Below the pieces are notes generated by a model. It was not told the origin of the DNA. It searched no databases and saw nothing but the letters and a program-made list of their open reading frames with translations. A DNA stretch of 64,000 nt from Streptomyces spiramyceticus (GTDB lineage: Bacteria > Actinomycetota > Actinomycetes > Streptomycetales > Streptomycetaceae): NCBI RefSeq assembly GCF_028807635.1, contig NZ_JARBAX010000001.1, positions 2,514,001 to 2,578,000 on the forward strand, written 5' to 3'. Within the stretch, counting starts at the first letter, position 1; each line of letters begins with the position of its first letter. The position numbers and the translations under genes were made by a program. Below are positions 8,782 through 17,075 of this stretch, one piece after another.

Positions 8782-9675
8782 TCACCCCTCTGCCGTCGCC
8801 CGGCCCGTCAGAGTGGCCAGGCTGGTGCGTACATGGGTCATGTGGGCCTGCATCTCCTCGCCGGCCTCCTCGTGCTCGCGCAGGATGCGTTCCGTCTCGC
8901 GTGCGATGCGCTCCTCGCTCACCCGGGCCTGCGCCAGCAGTTCCGCCGCCTGCGCCTCCGCGTCCTCCTGGCCGTGGCGGGCCGCCTCCTCAGCCTCGGC
9001 CAGGGCACGCTTGGCATCCGCCAGAACGCCCTCGGCGTGCGCCGTCAGCTCGGCGTGACGGGCGTCGAACAGGGCCTGGTGACCCGCGAGTTCGCGGCCC
9101 ACGGCCTCCCACCGCTCGGCGTGTTCCTCGCGCTGGGCGGCGAGCAGGGCGGCCGTACGCTGCCGGGTTTCCTTCAGCGTCCCGACCGCCTCGCTCCGCA
9201 GCTCCTTCACGTACCGGCGTGCGCCGATCCGGGCCTCGTCGGCGGTGGCCTGTGCGGCGTTGAGGAGCTGCTGGGCGCAGGCCTCGGCGTCCGCCAGCAC
9301 CTTGTCGGCGTACGCACGCGCCGCGTCCCGGATCTTGGCGGCCTCCGTCTCGGCCGCGTCGTGCAGCGCCTGCGCGTCGTCGCGTGCGGCGACGGCCACC
9401 GCCGCGACTTCCTCCTCGACCACCGCGAGGAGGTTCTGGGCGCCCTCGCCAAGGCTCTCGTACGTCTGCGGGGCGAGCCCTGCCGCCCGCTGGCCGACCT
9501 CGGCCGCCTCGGCCTCCATGTCCCTTGCGAGGACGGTGAGGCGCGCTGCGCGCTCCCACGCGGCGTCGCGGTCCCGGGAGAGCCGGGCGACTTGGCGTTC
9601 CACCTGTTCCTGGCGGTAGCCGCGGCCTCGTACGACGACGAAGCCGTGAGGTGACGGTGAAACCGATGCATTCAT
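8782..9675 (-). CDS. Coiled-coil protein, Streptomyces 'cellulose-binding protein' family (297 aa)
   Basis: A long charged protein made almost entirely of Ala/Glu/Arg-rich heptads (coiled coil from about residue 20 to 270) after a short N-terminal MNASVSPSPHGFVVVRGRGY head. That head resembles the N-terminus of DivIVA-like and FilP/Scy-family polarity proteins, which is where the 'GFxxVRGRGY' signature is usually found. It is therefore probably a cytoskeletal or polarisome-type scaffold rather than an enzyme; 'cellulose-binding' is only an inherited label. ATG 9675 has GGAGAGAGG upstream. It stands alone between two hairpin elements. The role is inferred. Confidence 0.7.
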   Translation of the reverse strand: MNASVSPSPHGFVVVRGRGYRQEQVERQVARLSRDRDAAWERAARLTVLARDMEAEAAEVGQRAAGLAPQTYESLGEGAQNLLAVVEEEVAAVAVAARDDAQALHDAAETEAAKIRDAARAYADKVLADAEACAQQLLNAAQATADEARIGARRYVKELRSEAVGTLKETRQRTAALLAAQREEHAERWEAVGRELAGHQALFDARHAELTAHAEGVLADAKRALAEAEEAARHGQEDAEAQAAELLAQARVSEERIARETERILREHEEAGEEMQAHMTHVRTSLATLTGRATAEG

Positions 9676-9838
9676 CCTTGAAGCCTCTCTCCGACACACA
9701 ACGCAGTCCGCGCAATCTTGACGGATCAAGATGAAGTGCTCATAACGCGACACTCCGCCCGACTCATCCGGTCAAGGGTGCGTGATTTGTTGTCAGAAAT
9801 CGGAAAGGGATGGCTTGATCGGATCGTGGGTTGCAATT

Positions 9839-9883
9839 GACCGAGGCGCCCGACCCATTCCGCGGGGGTCGAGCGCCTCAGTC
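9839..9883 (-). terminator. Hairpin terminator of the SUKH-4/deaminase gene
   Basis: GAGGCGCCCGACCC (9843-9856) pairs with 9866-9879 with one mismatch, extended by GAC/GTC outside it. It starts about 30 bp past the stop at 9914 on the minus strand. Confidence 0.65.
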
Positions 9884-9913
9884 GTACGTACACACCTCAG
9901 CCGGGTCGGCCGG

Positions 9914-12900
9914 TCAGATCAGGCCGTCCCACATCTGCTCCAGCAGCACCGACCACCAGCTCTCCGGCGACGACAGCGCCGCCGGGTCCAGCGCGGCGAG
10001 CTGCGCCTGGAAGTCGACCGTCCAGCGGCCCGCCTGTTCCGGCGTGAGCCCGAAGCGCAGTCGCCACATCCGGCCGAGCAGGGCCAGCGAGCGCGCGAAC
10101 TCGGGCAGCCCGGTGTTCACGAACTGCGGCGGTACGGGCCGGCCGCCGGGGCCCGCCTCCACCGGTACGGCGACGATGTTCGCCGTACCGTACTGAACGC
10201 AGATCGCGCGTCCGAAGTCGCTGCCCATGACGAGGTACGAGCCCGCGTCCGAGGCCGGCTGCACCCCGCGCTGGGCGGCGAGTTCGGCCAGCGTCGGGAC
10301 CGGCTGCCCCGGCACCGCCTGCGCCCAGAAGAACGGCCCGAAGTCGATCGGCAGGCCCGCCCAGACGAGCGTGCGCCCCACGATCTCCGGTACGCCCTGA
10401 CGCGATACGGCGGCCTGGTCGAAGCGGAAGATGCCCTGCGGTCCGAAGGCCCCCGCCAGCTCGTGCGCGACCCCCTCGGGCGGGATCGGCGGCGCCTGCA
10501 TCAGCTGGCCGGGGTGCGGCAGCGGCACCCGTACCGGCGCGGGTCGCGCCGGGCCGTCCGCGACCTGGTGCAACTCGCCCTGGTGGGTGAGGAGATGCTG
10601 CATGCCCTGCTGGCGGCTGGCGTGATCGGTGCCGTACGGCGCGACGCTCGTGATCCGCACCTGGGGCCAGGTCTCGCGGATCATACGGGCGCAGTAACCG
10701 CCGGGCAGCTCGCACGACTCCAGCTCGGTGTGCAGTTCGAGCACCTGCTGCGGCGGCACGTTCATGGCGCGCAGCTCGTGCAGGATCTGCCACTCGGGGT
10801 GCGGCGTACCGGGCGCGGAGCGGCGGATGAGCTGCTGCTCGCTGCCGTCCTGCGCGCGGTAGCGCAGTACGGCCTGGTAGCCGGGGCCGACGGTCGGCAC
10901 ACCGGTGGGCGCGGGCGGCTGCGGGTAGCCGTACGCCTGGGGCTGCGGAGCCTGGGGGGCATGCGGCTGCTGGGGCATGGGTGCCTGAGCCATGGGCGGC
11001 TGGGGCGCGGCGCCGGGCGGTGTCCCGGGCGCACCGGGCGGACCCGGGGGCCGGGGAGCACCCGGCGGCGGCCCGACCTGGCCGGGCCCGGCCAGCATGG
11101 TCGCCGCGTGATGCACACCACCGCCGGGAGGGCCGGGAGGCTGGGGGGCACCCGGAACACCGGGAGGGCCGGGGGGCTGCGGAGCACCGGGCGTACCGGG
11201 CGCGCGGGGAGGACCGGGCGGGCCGGGAGGCTGCGGAGCCCCGGGCATGCCGCCGCCCTGGCTCGGGTCGGCAAACATCGTCGCCGCCTGGTGAACGCCC
11301 CCACCCGGAGGCGGCGTAGGCGCACCAGGAGGACCGGGGGGCTGCGGAGCCCCCGGCATGCCACCGCCCTGGCTCGGGTCGGCAAACATCGTCGCCGCCT
11401 GGTGGACACCGCCACCCGGAGGCGGCGTGGGCGCACCGGGCGCACCCGGCGGCTTCGGCCCGTCGGGGTCGAGCGCCGATACGAGCTGGGTCGGTACGTA
11501 CCCACCTGCCGGGGCACCGGGCGTACCCGGCCCCGACGGCGGCGGAACCGCACCCGGCCGCGCACCCGGCGTACCGGGGGCGCCGGGCGGCGGCGGAGTC
11601 GTAGAACCGCCGCCCCGAGGACCGCGCGGCGGCATGGCGGCCTTGCTGGTCGCGGCGTCGGCGATGTCCCGGGCCTCGGCCGACCCCGCGGGCGACTGGG
11701 GCAACGAGGGCGAGGCGGGCGACGCGGGCGGCTGCGCACCCGGAACGGCCGGGGCGATCGCAGTCGAGGGCAACTGGCTCCCACCCGACATCAGCGCCGT
11801 CTTGGCCTCCGGCGCCACGCCGGGCGGCGGGGTGTCGTCATCGTCGGAGCCGGAGAGCGGCGGCGCGAAAACGGTGGCCGGAAGCGGAACTGACATGTCG
11901 TCCCCGGCCCCGTTGGTGTCCGTACCGGCCCAGGGGGTGGCCCCGGCGGGCACGTCTGCGGAGGCGCTGGGGTCGTAGCCGCCCTGCGAGCCTCCTGCGG
12001 TGGGCCAGGGAGTCCCCCCGGACCCGTGCTCGGCCTGCGAAGCGTTCTCACTCCCACCCGAGCCTGCCCCGGCACCTGCCCAGCCGTCACCGGAGGACGC
12101 CGGACCCACGGAGCCTGCAAGGGGCCAGTCGCCATCGGCGGACGGCGAACCAGCGCTGCCCTGCGGGTCGTTGGCACCGGGCCCAGCTCCGGCCGAGGAG
12201 GAACCCGCAGCGCCGACGCCGTAAGATCCGTCAGCCGCCACGCCACCGGCCCAGCTACCACCGCCCGAAGACGAACCGGCGCTTGCCTGCGGCGCGTTGA
12301 CCCCAGCCCCGCCGGACGAAGACGGGCCTGCGGCACCGGCACCGGCACCGGCCGACGCGTCAGTGCCAATGCCTGCGCGGCCGCCCGCCGAAGGCGAAGC
12401 CGCGCCCCCGCTGACGGAGTCCGCCCAACTACCGCCCGCCGCAGGCGGAAGCGAACCCGCAGGCACGCCCGTACCCGTACCCGCACCGACACCGGAGTCG
12501 GCCTCATCCGCACCCGCATCCCCGCGCCGGTGGTCCGGAATGCCCATCTTGTCTGCCGCGTCCTGGAGCCACTCCGGCGGCGTCAGCAGGAACGACGTCT
12601 GTTCCAGGTCTATCCGCTGCGCCGGCGGCGGGCCCGCGTCGTCCGCCGGTGACGTATCCGGCGTCCCGTACTCCTCCTCGTACCGGCGGATCACCTCACC
12701 CACCGGCAGGCCGGGCCACAGGGTGGCCTCGCCGCTGTCCCGGGCGATGACGAGGCGCTGGCGCCCGCCGTCCGAGGTCGGGCCGTCCGCGCGGTCCTCC
12801 GCCCAGACCACGAAGCCGAGTTCGAACTCGCGCACCCGCACCTCACGGTGCGACGGCGCAGGTACGTCCCCGTTGACCCACTCTTCCGCGCGCTCCTGCG

Positions 12901-12919
12901 CCTGCGCGAACGTCACCAT
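9914..12919 (-). CDS. Multidomain SUKH-4 protein with embedded deaminase domain and Pro/Gly linker (1001 aa)
   Basis: Four parts can be seen. Residues 1-85 (FAQAQERAEEWVNGD ... GEVIRRYEEEYG) look like an immunity-type Imm35/YrhB domain. Residues about 130-675 are Ala/Gly/Pro-rich low complexity, with a tandem 37-residue repeat. Residues about 675-800 carry a deaminase-fold signature: H707-P-E709 and C736/C743 (CELPGGYC), as in polymorphic-toxin nucleic-acid/nucleotide deaminases. Residues about 800-1001 are a SUKH-4 domain (GSYLVMGSDFGRAICVQYG ... WWSVLLEQMWDGLI). No signal peptide is present, so it is cytoplasmic. ATG 12919 has GAGGGG 8 nt upstream; a GTG at 12928 overlapping the previous stop as GTGA is the alternative. 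Domain names are from memory of the families; substrate and biological role are unknown. Confidence 0.75.
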   Translation of the reverse strand: MVTFAQAQERAEEWVNGDVPAPSHREVRVREFELGFVVWAEDRADGPTSDGGRQRLVIARDSGEATLWPGLPVGEVIRRYEEEYGTPDTSPADDAGPPPAQRIDLEQTSFLLTPPEWLQDAADKMGIPDHRRGDAGADEADSGVGAGTGTGVPAGSLPPAAGGSWADSVSGGAASPSAGGRAGIGTDASAGAGAGAAGPSSSGGAGVNAPQASAGSSSGGGSWAGGVAADGSYGVGAAGSSSAGAGPGANDPQGSAGSPSADGDWPLAGSVGPASSGDGWAGAGAGSGGSENASQAEHGSGGTPWPTAGGSQGGYDPSASADVPAGATPWAGTDTNGAGDDMSVPLPATVFAPPLSGSDDDDTPPPGVAPEAKTALMSGGSQLPSTAIAPAVPGAQPPASPASPSLPQSPAGSAEARDIADAATSKAAMPPRGPRGGGSTTPPPPGAPGTPGARPGAVPPPSGPGTPGAPAGGYVPTQLVSALDPDGPKPPGAPGAPTPPPGGGVHQAATMFADPSQGGGMPGAPQPPGPPGAPTPPPGGGVHQAATMFADPSQGGGMPGAPQPPGPPGPPRAPGTPGAPQPPGPPGVPGAPQPPGPPGGGVHHAATMLAGPGQVGPPPGAPRPPGPPGAPGTPPGAAPQPPMAQAPMPQQPHAPQAPQPQAYGYPQPPAPTGVPTVGPGYQAVLRYRAQDGSEQQLIRRSAPGTPHPEWQILHELRAMNVPPQQVLELHTELESCELPGGYCARMIRETWPQVRITSVAPYGTDHASRQQGMQHLLTHQGELHQVADGPARPAPVRVPLPHPGQLMQAPPIPPEGVAHELAGAFGPQGIFRFDQAAVSRQGVPEIVGRTLVWAGLPIDFGPFFWAQAVPGQPVPTLAELAAQRGVQPASDAGSYLVMGSDFGRAICVQYGTANIVAVPVEAGPGGRPVPPQFVNTGLPEFARSLALLGRMWRLRFGLTPEQAGRWTVDFQAQLAALDPAALSSPESWWSVLLEQMWDGLI
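11231..11452 (-). repeat. Tandem 111-bp (37-codon) repeat in the linker of the SUKH-4/deaminase gene
   Basis: Two near-identical units begin at 11231 and 11342; each encodes a Pro/Gly stretch ending in HQAATMFADPSQGGG. A diverged third version (HHAATMLAGP) lies near 11098. The period is a whole number of codons, so unit gain or loss keeps the frame. Confidence 0.85.
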
Positions 12920-12924
12920 CGCGC

Positions 12925-13908
12925 TCACCCCTCGTTCGGTACGGGGACGGCGCGCGCGAAGCCGCCGTCCACCATCAGGTTCGCCACGGTCTCCAGCTCC
13001 GGCGGGTTGCCCGCGAGCCGCTGCAAAAACGCGTCGAAGTCGTCGCCGCACGGCAGCAGCAGCCGCTCCACGCGCTCGTGCACCGTCCAGCCGTCGCGGT
13101 CCCGCGCGTCGTCGTACGCGACGAACCACACCGAGCCGGTTCCGCCGCCCCTGACCTTCACCGCCAGCAGGCCGCCCTGCACGAAGGCGACGCCCAGGTA
13201 GTCCTTCGTCATGTGGTCGCGCAGGCACTTGTTGACGTACACCAGGTCATTGACCGCCGCCTCGTCGCGCACCGTGAAGAACGGCTGGTCGACCAGCAGC
13301 CCCAGCTCCGCGTCCAGCGCCGCACCCACCGGTGCGCAGCCGCCCGCCGCCTTCAGGAACGAGCGGTACGCGCCGGGCAGCCGATATCCGAGGTCTTCCT
13401 CCACGCCCAGGATCTGCTGCTCGCTCACCGATACGGAACCCTTCGGCAGTCCGAAATGGACCGGCCGGGTCTCCGGCAACGGGCGCGTGCCGCGCTTGTC
13501 CTGGTCCACGGCGGCCGTCGTGAGCCCGCCGTGGTGACGCAGCAACGCCTTCACCTCGACCGGTACCAACTCCATGCGCCGCGTGCCCGGTACGTGGTGC
13601 CAGGTCCAGCCGTGCGGGGTCGCGACCGCCGGGACGGTGTCCCACAGCTCGTGGCCGTCGGCGGCCAGCGCCGCATTGGCGGACACGTAATCGGTGACGC
13701 GCAGTTCGTCCACGCCGAAGCCCTCCGGGGGCTCCGCGATCTCCGCGGCGGCACGTGCGTACGGCGAGAAAACCGGGTAGCCGTCCTCGTCCACGCGCAC
13801 ACCCTTGGGGTGGCGGGAGGCCCGGACGGGGTCCGGGAAGTGCACGACCTGCCCGGCGTAGGCCGCGTTCGGTGGCGCGGCTTGCTGCCCGAGCCGACCT
13901 GTCGTCAT
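12925..13908 (-). CDS. SMI1/KNR4-type SUKH-1 domain protein (327 aa)
   Basis: The C-terminal half carries a SUKH-1 (SMI1/KNR4) fold signature: VSVSEQQILGVEEDLGYRLP then AYRSFLKAAGGCAPVG, followed by GVAFVQGGLLAVKVRGG and WFVAYDDARDRD. SUKH domains bind and neutralise diverse toxins in polymorphic-toxin systems. The N-terminal 160 residues contain a conserved-looking ELWDTVPAVATPHGWTWHHVPGTRRMELVP block that I do not recognise. ATG 13908 has AGGGGG about 9 nt upstream. Its stop overlaps or abuts the SUKH-4/deaminase gene, so the two are co-transcribed; the pair is divergent from another deaminase/SUKH pair. Whether it blocks a particular deaminase is inference. Confidence 0.8.
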   Translation of the reverse strand: MTTGRLGQQAAPPNAAYAGQVVHFPDPVRASRHPKGVRVDEDGYPVFSPYARAAAEIAEPPEGFGVDELRVTDYVSANAALAADGHELWDTVPAVATPHGWTWHHVPGTRRMELVPVEVKALLRHHGGLTTAAVDQDKRGTRPLPETRPVHFGLPKGSVSVSEQQILGVEEDLGYRLPGAYRSFLKAAGGCAPVGAALDAELGLLVDQPFFTVRDEAAVNDLVYVNKCLRDHMTKDYLGVAFVQGGLLAVKVRGGGTGSVWFVAYDDARDRDGWTVHERVERLLLPCGDDFDAFLQRLAGNPPELETVANLMVDGGFARAVPVPNEG

Positions 13909-14146
13909 GGCGGTTGCCCCCTGCTGCATCTGGCTGGTTCGCACAGCCTATGCGGTGGGACAACGAGGGGTCCCGCCCCTCGCCTTGCGTAACGAACCGT
14001 CACGCCCGCGTCACCACTGGGCGACGTCCGCGCACGGTTCACCGCCCCAGCTTCCGCACCACTGGTCACATTTGGCAGGCTGTCCCAGCAACGCGGGGGC
14101 GTGCACACCGGCGGCCAGCGCCGCGGGCACGGAGGGGAGCACCACC
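13909..14146. promoter_or_regulatory. Divergent promoter region of the deaminase/SUKH cassette
   Basis: This 238-bp gap must drive both pairs. A perfect 7-bp hairpin CGAGGGG/CCCCTCG (13964-13970 with 13976-13982) lies within the leader side of the minus-strand gene. I found no clear -10/-35 on either strand. Confidence 0.45.
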
Positions 14147-14770
14147 ATGCACACGGCACAAAAGGACATCACCGTCACTTCACACACGTCGGAGCCGAGC
14201 ACACCGGGCACGCAGCGCCCGCCGGGCACACACGGCACACCGGGCACGTCCGGCACGCCGGGCCCCGGAGCGCACCCGTCCGGCGACCCCCGCCTCAGCT
14301 GGAGCAGCACCGAGGCCGCCCGCCCGCCGATGCTGCTCCACCGCCGCGACGGCATCCTGCCGACGGTCGCCGCAGCGCTCTCCGTGCGTGGCGCCGACAC
14401 CCTCACCTGTACGGCGGGCAAGGGGGACCAGCCGCCCGCGCTGCACCCGCTTGTCCAGGACTTCCTCGACACGCTCACCAGCGGCCAGCGCGAACGCTTC
14501 ACCGGCCGCTGCCCCGAGGCCATCCTCCTCTCTCGGCACATCACCGCCGCCGAGGCGTCCCGCTCCAAGCGCGCCTCCCGCAAGCCGCTCACGCCCGGCG
14601 ACGCCCGGCGCTCGCTCAAGCACTCGAAGCTCACCGCGCGCCACATCCGCGAGGACGGCGACCCGCTGCACGGCAGTTACGCCCCGCCCTGCCGCTCCTG
14701 TACGCCGATGCTCGCCCATTTCGGCGTACGCCCCGTAGACCCCACCGTGACCATCGCAGAGAAGGGCTGA
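14147..14770 (+). CDS. YwqJ-like deaminase-fold protein (207 aa)
   Basis: Small cytoplasmic protein with the zinc-deaminase signature in YwqJ-type form: C122-P-E124 (FTGRCPEAILLSRHI) and C182-R-S-C185 (APPCRSCTPML). These are the two metal-binding motifs, [HC]xE and CxxC, of nucleotide/nucleic-acid deaminases found in toxin systems. The first 50 residues are a Thr/Pro/Gly-rich tail with repeated GTPGT-like pieces and no signal peptide. ATG 14147 is set by GGAGGGGAG 7 nt upstream. It is followed after 10 bp by a SUKH-3 gene, the usual toxin-then-immunity order. The catalytic residues look intact; the substrate is not evident. Confidence 0.78.
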   Translation: MHTAQKDITVTSHTSEPSTPGTQRPPGTHGTPGTSGTPGPGAHPSGDPRLSWSSTEAARPPMLLHRRDGILPTVAAALSVRGADTLTCTAGKGDQPPALHPLVQDFLDTLTSGQRERFTGRCPEAILLSRHITAAEASRSKRASRKPLTPGDARRSLKHSKLTARHIREDGDPLHGSYAPPCRSCTPMLAHFGVRPVDPTVTIAEKG

Positions 14771-14780
14771 CCCGCCGCCG

Positions 14781-15296
14781 ATGCCGGGACCCAACCTCAA
14801 CACCAACACCACGCGCTTTCCCGTGGCCGTCGACGCCGCCCTGCGTGCCGCCGGCTGGCAGCCGGGGCGGTGGGACATAAGGCAGGCGGAGCACTGGGCG
14901 GACACCCTGCGCGCGCACCTGTCCCCGGCCGGCCACCAGCACAGCGTCTTCCCCGCGGCGGTCGAGGCGTGGGCCGAATTCGGCGGACTGTACATCGCGG
15001 CGCCGGGCCCCGGCCGCCAGATCGCGCCGACGCCGGTACGTCTCGACCCGCTCGGGGGGCTGCACCACGCCCGTACGTTCGCCGACCTCGGGCGCGCGCT
15101 GGGCACGGAGGTGTGCCCGCTCGGCACGGAGCTCGGCAGCGAAGGGGGTGACGGGCAGGCGGTGCTCGCCATCGATTCGGCGGGGCGGGTCTACGCCTTG
15201 GACCACACGGGCGACTGGTACCTGGGCGCCGACCTGGACCAGGCCCTGTCGACCCTGGTAACCGGCACCCAGCCGAGCCGACTGGCCCCGGCGTAG
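14781..15296 (+). CDS. SUKH-3 domain immunity-type protein (171 aa)
   Basis: Matches the SUKH-3 family in length and pattern: an N-terminal WQPGRWDIRQAEHWADTLR helix, FPAAVEAWAEFGGLYIAAPG, and a C-terminal VLAIDSAGRVYALDHTGDWY then LDQALSTLV. In polymorphic-toxin loci SUKH-3 proteins are cytoplasmic inhibitors encoded just after the toxin; here it follows the YwqJ-like deaminase by 10 bp on the same strand. ATG 14781 has only a weak ribosome site, suggesting coupling to the upstream gene. The TAG stop lies in the arm of a large inverted repeat shared with the convergent kinase gene. Function is inferred from family and position. Confidence 0.82.
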   Translation: MPGPNLNTNTTRFPVAVDAALRAAGWQPGRWDIRQAEHWADTLRAHLSPAGHQHSVFPAAVEAWAEFGGLYIAAPGPGRQIAPTPVRLDPLGGLHHARTFADLGRALGTEVCPLGTELGSEGGDGQAVLAIDSAGRVYALDHTGDWYLGADLDQALSTLVTGTQPSRLAPA

Positions 15297-15490
15297 GGGT
15301 GCGGGACGCCTGCGGCGCTTCCCCTACCCGCCCCTTCCCGAACTGGGGCTCCGCCCCAGACCCCGCTCCTCAAACGCCGGAGAGGCTGAAAGTGCCCGGG
15401 GGTCTGAGGGCTTGCTCCCTCACGCGGCGGCAGCCGCAAATGTCACAGCCGGGAAGGGGCGGGCAGGGGAAGAACCACCCCGCACCCCTA
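15294..15490. repeat. Nested inverted-repeat element spanning the stops of two convergent genes
   Basis: Outer arms TAGGGGTGCGGG (15294-15305) and its exact complement (15479-15490) include both TAG stops. Inside lie a 22-bp pair with one mismatch (15318-15339 with 15451-15472) and a CTGGGGC-TCC-GCCCCAG hairpin (15343-15359). The hairpin and the following ACCCCGCTCCTCAAACGCCG resemble a common Streptomyces dispersed terminator-like repeat. It probably ends transcription from both sides. Confidence 0.75.
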
Positions 15491-16774
15491 GCCCCGCGCC
15501 GGGAGCACTGCCGACACCCGGAAGCCGCCCGCATCCGTCGGCCCGGACACGAATACGCCTCCCAGTGCCGTCACCCGCTCCCGCATCCCCACCAGACCGT
15601 TCCCACCGCTCGGCAGGCCCGCGTCGGCCGTGCCGCCGTCGGAGGGGCCGTTCTCGACCTGCATGGCCACCTCGGAGCCGCGGTGCGCGAGCCGCACCCA
15701 TGTCTTCGCGCCCGCCGCGTGCTTGTGCACATTCGTCAGGGCCTCCTGCACCACGCGGTACGCCGTCTGCTCGACCCGAGCCCCGTACGGAACGGGGTCG
15801 CCCTCCACCGTGAGTTCCACCACCATCCCGGCCTGCCGGGACTGCCCGACCAGGGCGTCCAGTTCGGCCAGGCACGGCCCGTCCTCCACCGCCTCGGCGG
15901 AGGACGACGCGGCCGCCGCAGCCGCCGCGCCGACCGACGCAAGCGGGACCGCCGTGTTCACCGGCTTCGCACGGTCGCCGGACCGCAGCACCCCGAGCAT
16001 CTCGCGCAGCTCCGTCAGCGCCTGGCGGCCCATGTCACCGACCAGCGCCGCGTTCTTGACTGCCTTCGCGGGGTCCTTCAGCGCCACCGCCTGAAGCGCC
16101 GCCGAGTGCACCACCATCAGGCTCACCCGGTGCGCGACGACGTCGTGCATCTCCCGCGCGATACGGGTCCGCTCCTCCGTACGCGCCCATTCGGCCCGCT
16201 CCTCCGCCCGGTCGGCGAGCAGCGACAGCTCCCTCTCCAGCGAATCCGCACGCTCCCTCAGGCTCTCCATCAGCCGCCGCCGGGCCCCTATATAGAGCCC
16301 GAAGAGCACCGGCGGGCCGGTCAGTCCGAGCGAAAGGAAGAGCGACACCACCGGCACGTACCAGGGCCCGGGATCGAAGTCCCCGTCCGTGGCGTTCGCG
16401 ACGTCCTGCTGGGTCCGTACGTACGTCACGATCAGCGTCCCTGCGAGGGACATCCCCGCCAGCACCACGGTGATCCGGCGCGGCACCTCCGAAGCGGCCA
16501 GCGTGTACAGCGACACGATGCCCATCAGGAAGGCCATCTCGGCCGGTGTCACGGCGATGGACACCAGGACCACGGCGATCGGCCAGCGCCGCCGTACGAG
16601 CAGCACGGAGCCCGCGGCCACCCCGAAGGCGACCCCCAGCGGGACCGGCAGTCCCGCGTTCCCCGCGAACCTCACACCTTCCAGCGCACACTCCAGCGCC
16701 GAAAGCAGCGCCAGCCCCACATCCAGCACGACGCTGCGGCGCCGCTCCCACCACCAGTAGCGCCGGGCGGTCAT
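15488..16774 (-). CDS. Orphan NarL-type sensor histidine kinase (428 aa)
   Basis: Membrane sensor of the HisKA_3 class. About five hydrophobic segments occupy residues 10-150. The phosphorylation helix reads REMHDVVAHRVSLMVVHSA, the N-box region YRVVQEALTNVHKHA, and the G-box NGLVGMRERVTALGG. ATG 16774 has GGAGG 8 nt upstream (16783-16787), better than the ATG at 16810. No response regulator is adjacent; the nearest LuxR-type ones are at 32.7 and 37.6 kb and both have atypical receivers. The signal is unknown. Its stop lies in the inverted repeat shared with the SUKH-3 gene. Confidence 0.88.
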   Translation of the reverse strand: MTARRYWWWERRRSVVLDVGLALLSALECALEGVRFAGNAGLPVPLGVAFGVAAGSVLLVRRRWPIAVVLVSIAVTPAEMAFLMGIVSLYTLAASEVPRRITVVLAGMSLAGTLIVTYVRTQQDVANATDGDFDPGPWYVPVVSLFLSLGLTGPPVLFGLYIGARRRLMESLRERADSLERELSLLADRAEERAEWARTEERTRIAREMHDVVAHRVSLMVVHSAALQAVALKDPAKAVKNAALVGDMGRQALTELREMLGVLRSGDRAKPVNTAVPLASVGAAAAAAASSSAEAVEDGPCLAELDALVGQSRQAGMVVELTVEGDPVPYGARVEQTAYRVVQEALTNVHKHAAGAKTWVRLAHRGSEVAMQVENGPSDGGTADAGLPSGGNGLVGMRERVTALGGVFVSGPTDAGGFRVSAVLPARG

Positions 16775-16971
16775 GCCCGTGGCCTCCTGGTCTGCCCCCG
16801 TTGCGGTCATGCCATCCACCCTACGGGCGGGCGCCACTCAATATCCGGATACCGGGCGAGCACGGTCGGGCCGGGAGCCCGTCGCATTGAAGGCCGGTGT
16901 TACGGCATAGTGTTTGCAGCCAAGCCGTCGGCCTGACACATCGTCCGTTTTGGGTCGCCCGGCCGCCTTAT

Positions 16972-17043
16972 TCCCCTGTGGTGTAATTGGCAGCACTGAG
17001 GCTTTTGGTGCCTTATGTCCGGGTTCGAGTCCTGGCAGGGGAG
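16972..17043 (+). tRNA. tRNA-Gln (anticodon TTG)
   Basis: A 72-nt cloverleaf: acceptor TCCCCTG pairs with CAGGGGA (17036-17042), discriminator G17043, anticodon loop TTTTGGT giving TTG, and a T loop GGGTTCGAGTCC. The 3' CCA is not encoded, as is common in Streptomyces. It reads CAA codons. A perfect hairpin follows at 17076. Confidence 0.96.
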
Positions 17044-17075
17044 CTCACCGAGAGGTGATCGACAGCTCATCGATA

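Noticed and set aside
9914..15296. Type VI/VII secreted toxin-immunity locus
   Set aside because: No PAAR, Rhs, WXG or signal-peptide module, and the deaminase domains lack trafficking regions; only the effector/immunity domain types are shared.
16972..17043. tRNA-Gln as an integration (att) site of a mobile island
   Set aside because: No integrase, excisionase or duplicated tRNA 3' end was seen in the window; the downstream genes are core.
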